Shown piece by piece: positions 59,102-64,000 of a stretch of 64,000 nt of DNA (position 1 is the first letter of the stretch; each line of letters begins with the position of its first letter). The stretch is taken from positions 1,869,001-1,933,000 of the forward strand of contig WAEK01000005.1 of NCBI GenBank assembly GCA_011634665.1. The letters run 5' to 3'. Source of the DNA: Mortierella sp. BCC40632 (taxonomy: Eukaryota; Mortierellomycota; Mortierellomycetes; Mortierellales; Mortierellaceae). The notes beneath the pieces are model-generated. The model was not told where the DNA came from and made no database searches. It was given only the letters and a program-made list of their open reading frames with translations. The position numbers and the translations under genes were made by a program.

Positions 59102-60161
59102 AGGCTTGATTGGAAGTGTAAAAGTGCTCCATATGCACGCTACTTACTCTTTGATTAAGGTCTACAGCGATTCTACTGGTTGTTGCGAACAAAGATGATA
59201 ATTTAATCCAGTAAAATGCCCTTGAGCTCAGAGAGCAGCTCGACTTTCCAGTACCAGATTCACGCTGCTTGCCGAGATCTTTTTTTTTTTTTTTTGCTCA
59301 AGCCACAGATGGGTCCCGTCGGTGCTGATGTTCAGCTCTGCGGTTCCGATGCTAGAGATGATCAGCTCCGTAGTCAGGGGGCAAACTCTAGTACTCAAAC
59401 TGCCATCGCCCCTTCTTTATTCCAATCCAGAGATTCCTAGCAAAAGGTTGGGCGCATCGTCGATTAGAGAAGGTGCAAAGGACACTGCAGAGCAGAACAG
59501 CATAATCTTTGAGAAAGGAAGGGGCTCTCTCTCAAACCTCGTGTCCTAGATTAAAGTTCTTAAAAGATCGACTAAAAAAAAAAAAAAAAAAAAAAAAGGC
59601 GCCGTCGTTTCTGAGTGACTTGATAAAAGTAGACCAGCATATTTGTTTGCATGGGGTGGAGCCGCATCGACTATGAGTGCTAGGCTATCTATTCCTCTTT
59701 CACTTCCTCCTCCTCTATTGCACTGGAAATTAATGGTCTGTCTGTAGTAGCTTTGTTCTTTTTCTTTTTCTTTTCTTTTCTTCTAAAGGATTCAAGCACG
59801 GATTAAGACCAAGCATTTCTCTGTCGTGGTTGGAATAAATACGGCCAAGGGGTGGAGTTGCTTGAAACGGTTGAATTTTTGTGTGATTGGCGGGAAATCG
59901 GTCACCTATTGAGAAGGCACAAAGTGCTCAGCCCACACTGCATTTTTGATGTATTGAGAGCCTTTTTGCACAAACTTTCCAATACACTAAAAAGTCGACC
60001 AGCGGTGCGACAAAAAAAAAAAGCTACTGAAAGAATGCCAAGCCATCTCGAGGGCTGACGCGGCTCCCTTTTTTTTTTTGTCCCTCAATTGCTTTTCTTT
60101 TCTTTTTGACCTCGTCCCGTCTCCTCCTAACCCTTGAAACAGCCATCCCTCACGAAACTGC
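59102..60161. other. Region between relic 2 and array copy 9
   Basis: The first 450 bp match array 3' flanks: TTTGATTAAG (59150-59159), TTTCCAGTACCAGATTC near 59246 and AATCTTTGAGAAAGGAAG near 59505. An A-run of about 25 (59573-59597) preceded by TCGACT marks the end of the homology. The rest is T/C-rich leader for copy 9. No coding region seen. Confidence 0.5.
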
Positions 60162-62118
60162 ATGGCCCCCATCGAGCACGAGGTCGGATATGGTGCGATT
60201 GGACGCAATGTTGAGAATAAGGAGGCTGACCTGCTCCTGATGGAAGGGCACCTTGAAGACAAACAACGGAGAGAGCAAAAGGACCTGCTTCTCCAAAGCC
60301 ACTCTGACCCCTTGAAGAACGGTGAGGCACCTCACTGCATGTAAAGTCCTTCCTCTTTCTCCTCCAAGAAGGAGTTAATGCTCGTGCCCACGACCTAACA
60401 TCTCATTGTTTTCTTTTTTTTTTTTTTTTTTTTTTTTTTGTTCTCTTTCTTTTTTCCTCTCTCTGTCTCTGTCTTTTTCTCTCTCTCTTTTTCTCTTTCT
60501 TTCTTACTTATTTTGTTTAATAATAGGCCATGAAAGGCAGCAAGGAGTTGCGAGGGTCAAGCATTGGGCTCGAGGCTTGGTTATTTTACTTGCTGCCCTC
60601 GTCTGGATGACCTTGCACTTTCTTCCCAATGAACCCGACCATTACCGACCCTCAGCAGCACTCTCTAGCACCACCATTGACCTCCCCAATTGGCTGGATA
60701 CTATGCGAGATCCTCAATCTCGTCGTCAGACACATGGGTCCGTCGACATGACCTGTTGGAAGAATGCAAGCAAGTTCCCAAACAGGATTTATGTCACCTC
60801 TCAAAGGAATATTTCTCTCAGGATATATGACAACAAAAACCTTGTCTCGGATGTCATCGTCTACGCATCGCCTCTTAGTTCTCCGGCAATCGTCATTACC
60901 GGAATTGCTACCTCTGATAACAACGACCCCGTAACCCCTGGGGAAGAGACCTCTTCCGAAAAGGGTCTCTACGATGCTGACTGGCTTCACCGACGCCGTC
61001 GGAGTCGCCGCCGGAACCGACATTGGATCGATGTAGCGCCACCTTCCGAGTTTGTGTCCGATGGAGAGAGTCAGTTTATCTCCTACCAGGGCCTCCATAC
61101 ACAATTCCGGGAGATTGCAGGCACATTAGAGGCCTCTGTTTGGTATGACCGGGTCGAAGGATGTGCCGACCTTCAGATTGCCATCCTGTTACCACTCCAA
61201 GGAGATAAGCATGTCGGCAACTTGATTGTCAAGGGTGGACAGACAAGCATCGCTATGGGCAACATGGAACAGTTTTACTTTGACCAGATTAATCTCCACG
61301 TGGAGGCTGGCGACATTTTGACAGTGGGAGCAATCAATGCCAACAAATTCAATGCCTATGTTATCGAGGGTGAGGCTAAAATCGAAAACCTTGGCCCAAC
61401 CTCTCCAGGAAGGCCGTTGTATGCCAACGTACGAGCCGTTGGGGGGGATGTGGAACTTCATGCTCGGATACAACCCGTGAAGATGAATGGACAACCTCCA
61501 AATTATTTTCGACTGGCGAGTCTTTCTGGAAGTGTCACAGTCAACGTTACAGAAGACCGGACCACGACCACATCCATGTCTTTGCCATTGGATGGAAAGA
61601 ATCCTACTTTATCAGGGAAGACTTTCTGCTCTCAGGAGAGCCAGAAGGTGCCATTAACGGACCAACAGGATTCCGGCTCCACACATCGACAAATTGATGC
61701 TTATATCCATGCCAAGGATTGGATCAAGGGACGGTTCGAGTTGTTACGCGAGGATCCCAGTATCTGGCTCGAGTCCATGGCAGGAACCTCTTCCGAATAC
61801 AACATCTCGGACACATTCGCAGGTTATTTTTACCTCAAGAGTGAACAAGAGACTGTGGAAGTACTTTCGGGCGAAGAGGTTCAGAATCGGACAGTTCATT
61901 TTACGGACACAGAGAATGTCAAGAGTGGAGAGGTATTTTTAAGACGAGGTGGAGGCTCTGGGTTGGGAAAACTGAACTTGAAGACTTCATCAGGCCCAAG
62001 TGTTTTGATCTTTGAAAGCATGGCAACCAAGAAACGGCCACTTTTGCCCATGGTTGTATTGTTGTTTATACCCTTGCTCTTCATTTCTTTAATCTCCCGC
62101 CTTGTATTCAGAGAGTAG
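60162..62118 (+). CDS. Array copy 9: membrane protein with two anchors
   Basis: Exons 60162-60321 and 60527-62118, 583 residues, the longest copy. The tail (53 residues, charged) is followed by a basic, aromatic patch (RVKHWARG) and the anchor LVILLAALVWMTLHFL (about 71-88). The ectodomain keeps family marks: the GLHTQFREIAGTLEASVWYD block, equivalent to GVNIKVKEKGDQWESSIWYK in copy 2, LIVKGGQTSIAMGNME, and YNISDTFAGYFYLKSEQE. It has an extra loop with RRRRSRRRNRHW-type basic sequence. Unlike all other copies it ends in a second hydrophobic segment, LLPMVVLLFIPLLFISLI (about 557-577), followed by SRLVFRE. It may therefore be anchored at both ends, with both termini in the cytosol. Divergent from the array core. 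Confidence 0.85.
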
Positions 62119-62474
62119 TATTAACAATAATAAAAAAGAAAAGAAAAGAAAGAGCGAAAGAATAGACTGGGTAGGGTGACGAGAAGACAGTGGTCGAGCG
62201 ATTCTATTTTCTTCATCTTCTTTTCGATCTTGACTGAGTGGATGAGTATAGTGAGAAGAATAGATGTATATGTAGCTCACCTTTGCTGACACTAGACTGG
62301 TATCTCCTTCCTGAGACAGCTGGTTAATGGGGATCGCTGTCAGCAGGGCAGAGGAAACACTGGACAATAAATCCCGAAACGAGAGACCTGTACCCATGAA
62401 TACAAAGAAATAAAAAAAAAAAAAAAAAAGAATGGCATTTTGCTGAAAGATGAAGCTTGGTTGAATTCTCGAGT
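62119..62474. other. Convergent 3' region between array copy 9 and DIB1
   Basis: 356 bp of presumed 3' untranslated sequence for both genes, with an ACAATAATAAAA stretch just after the copy 9 stop and a run of about 18 A near 62412-62429. No gene seen. Confidence 0.55.
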
Positions 62475-63376
62475 TTAGTATTGGTACTTTGTCGAATAAT
62501 CCTTGGGAGAGACGACAAGACCTCTTCCTTTGCGAGCCCCTCTAAAGACAGTCTCAATGATGTCGATCAATTCTTGTTTACTATCCAGCGCCCAGTTGAT
62601 TTTGTTGTTGTTTCCTGTGCCAAGATCTACCATGATATGCTTGTTCCTGAAGAAAAACATTGTCGTGCATGGATCGTACAACTCGTACATCTATTTTTTT
62701 TTTTTCGAGCAAAGAAAACAAACAAGAGGTGAGTCAAAATGCTTTAACCGCCACCACCAAAAAAAACTATTCTCTGGTCCACGACAGACCCTTCTCTTTT
62801 GATACCTTGTTGAAATCGGGTACTTCAGTAATATCGACTAGATAGATGACGGCAAAATTCTTGACCTTTTCGGCGATAGAGTAAAGAAGCTCATCCATTT
62901 GCATGCATTGTGGATCCTATTGAAAAGTGGAGCGTATCATACCCGATAAGAAAACTCGACCTTTTAAGACCCTGCAATAAATCAAGCCCGTAGTTCATTG
63001 GAGTCGTGTTATCATTTTTGTTTTTTTTTTACCCAGTCTGTACCAAATCGGATAACAACTACGCGATCTTCCTCGGAGAGAATGGCCTGATCGACCTGCC
63101 AGCCGTTGGTGAGATGAGGCAGAAAATAGGACTAGTGCGTTGTCAGGGGGAAGGCAAAGAAGGGGAAAGGGGAGGAAGTTGTCCATGTTAGCATTGTCGC
63201 AGGTAGGGGGAGGGGAGGAGGGCGCTCCATTGGGCTGGAGTCCATTGGCTTCATTGGACGAGGCTAGAAAGTAGTTTGCTGGTGGTGAGGCAATGGAATG
63301 CAAAGGGATAAGCAGTGATGTCGATGGAAAAGACATTTGAGCGGTAGCAAGAGTGACATGAGGATTGACTTACCAT
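62475..63376 (-). CDS. DIB1: U5 snRNP thioredoxin-like protein Dib1/Dim1
   Basis: Minus-strand exons 63376-63374, 63131-63033, 62916-62806 and 62690-62475 give exactly 142 residues, the usual length. The first coding exon is only the ATG, directly followed by a GTAAGT donor; the next exon starts SYFLPHLTNGWQVDQAIL. Later blocks are EEDRVVVIRFGTDWDPQCMQ, MDELLYSIAEKVKNFAVIYL, DITEVPDFNKMYELYDPC and the end KGRGLVVSPKDYSTKYQY. The family is nearly invariant from yeast to human (TXNL4A). The protein is part of the U4/U6.U5 tri-snRNP and is needed for spliceosome activation. The thioredoxin-like fold lacks the redox CxxC, as in the family. The start is fixed by length and by the conserved second residue. 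Confidence 0.97.
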
Positions 63377-64000
63377 GATGAGATGGATGACAGTGGTTGA
63401 TTTAGTAGAGATGAACGGATACAGACTGAGAGCATGGGACACATGTCAATGCATTTTCGGTTAATGGGTGGCTTTGCGGATTTCAAGGAGGAGGACGAAC
63501 TTGGCCAGAGCACACACACACACGCGCGCGAACACTCACAGAGACATTCAGACAGACGCAGGGACTCTTTTTTCTTTTTGGGCCACTCTATGCTACGTCC
63601 ATCGCATCCCAGTCGTATCTATCTCCTTGCCTCTCCCCCCCCAGTCCAGAGTCCCTCTCTCCACTCCTCTCCTCTCCTCTCCTCAGACGCGCAAGGTCAA
63701 GGTCAGGGGCCTGACCCTTTTTTAGCTGCTTCATCATCTTTTATCGGTCCGCCTCTCTTTCTTTCATCCATCCGCCCCATCTCTTCCCTCCCATTCTCGT
63801 CATCATCCATACCATTTCTCCATCTCCTTGTCCATCTACTTGGACATCATCTTCTACCCTCTCACCCCACCCTACCACTCTGGACTAGAGTCCCAAGACC
63901 CAAGCCAACAAGGAGCAAAAAGATTAAAAAAGACTGATGAATAGGATAAACAACGGGAACGGTCTCCCTTTCTACCTGGGTAACTCCAGGTCTCGGCCAA
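63377..64000. other. Upstream region of DIB1
   Basis: Holds the 5' leader and promoter of DIB1 and, beyond it, C/T-rich sequence from about 63590 on. The + strand frames here encode only Ser/Pro/Leu-rich chance products. No gene recognised before the window ends. Confidence 0.5.

Larger units (their letters stand above)
36590..62118 (+). repeat. Tandem array of a type II membrane-protein family: 9 intact copies, 2 decayed
   Basis: All copies lie on the + strand and share one plan: a small first exon, a single phase-1 intron, and a long second exon with a basic patch, one membrane anchor and a beta-rich ectodomain. Starts are at 36590, 38926, 41029, 43269, 45742, 49012, 51340, 54307 and 60162, with relics at 47518 and 57603. 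Copies 4-8 and both relics are closely related over about 2.5 kb including flanks. Copies 1-3 and 9 are divergent and define the older family. The ectodomains carry repeated patterns such as TTSGSI, LTGNI and DNYSGTIELES, reminiscent of DUF4097-type putative-adhesin beta-helix sequences. That link is an inference from pattern, not a database match. Confidence 0.85.

Noticed and set aside
63434..63937. 167-codon + strand frame at the window end
   Set aside because: Ser/Pro/His-rich product of a C/T-rich region upstream of DIB1, no conserved pattern.

Overview
This is a gene-rich window from a filamentous fungus. Most genes have several short GT-AG introns with pyrimidine-rich 3' ends. Leaders are C/T-rich, homopolymer A/T tracts are frequent, and proteins carry long Gln, Ala and Ser/Thr runs. 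The gene content (ATG8, NMD3, an OTUD6/Otu2 deubiquitinase, the U5 snRNP protein Dib1/Dim1, a TFIIIC WD40 subunit, a PSP1-domain protein) is that of a free-living fungus. Intron density and compositional style suggest an early-diverging filamentous lineage such as the Mortierellaceae. That placement is inference.

Left half (1-36.5 kb), mostly conserved housekeeping genes. PSP1-domain protein (+, 1017-5098); glutamine-rich fungal transcription factor with the middle homology domain (-, 6864-12457); Otu2/OTUD6 deubiquitinase (-, 15718-17201), head to head with NMD3 (+, 17519-19465); prolyl-4-hydroxylase-like dioxygenase (-, 19932-21664), head to head with a TFIIIC WD40 subunit with a long AT-hook tail (+, 22164-27122); ATG8 (+, 30360-31436); an unrecognised multi-pass membrane protein (-, 32563-33963). 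Between them lie long stretches (5.1-6.9, 12.5-15.7, 27.1-30.4, 34.0-36.6 kb) in which I see simple repeats but no convincing gene.

Right half (36.6-62.1 kb), a tandem array of one membrane-protein family, all on the + strand. It has nine apparently intact copies (starts at 36590, 38926, 41029, 43269, 45742, 49012, 51340, 54307, 60162) and two decayed ones (47518-48120 and 57603-59101). Each intact gene has a short first exon coding for a 30-66 residue cytoplasmic tail, one phase-1 intron, and a long second exon coding for a basic patch, one transmembrane anchor and a 380-500 residue beta-strand-rich ectodomain. Copies 4-8 are close paralogues. They share an upstream block, a TATA-like box, the intron, the tail and anchor, and a 3' motif, while their ectodomains differ markedly. 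A small secreted crystallin-like protein gene (-, 56620-56916) sits inside the array.

The array ends at DIB1 (-, 62475-63376), whose ATG is alone in its own coding exon. The array is the best candidate for an undescribed system: a birth-and-death family of type II surface proteins with conserved control regions and diversifying outer domains. Its function is not known to me.
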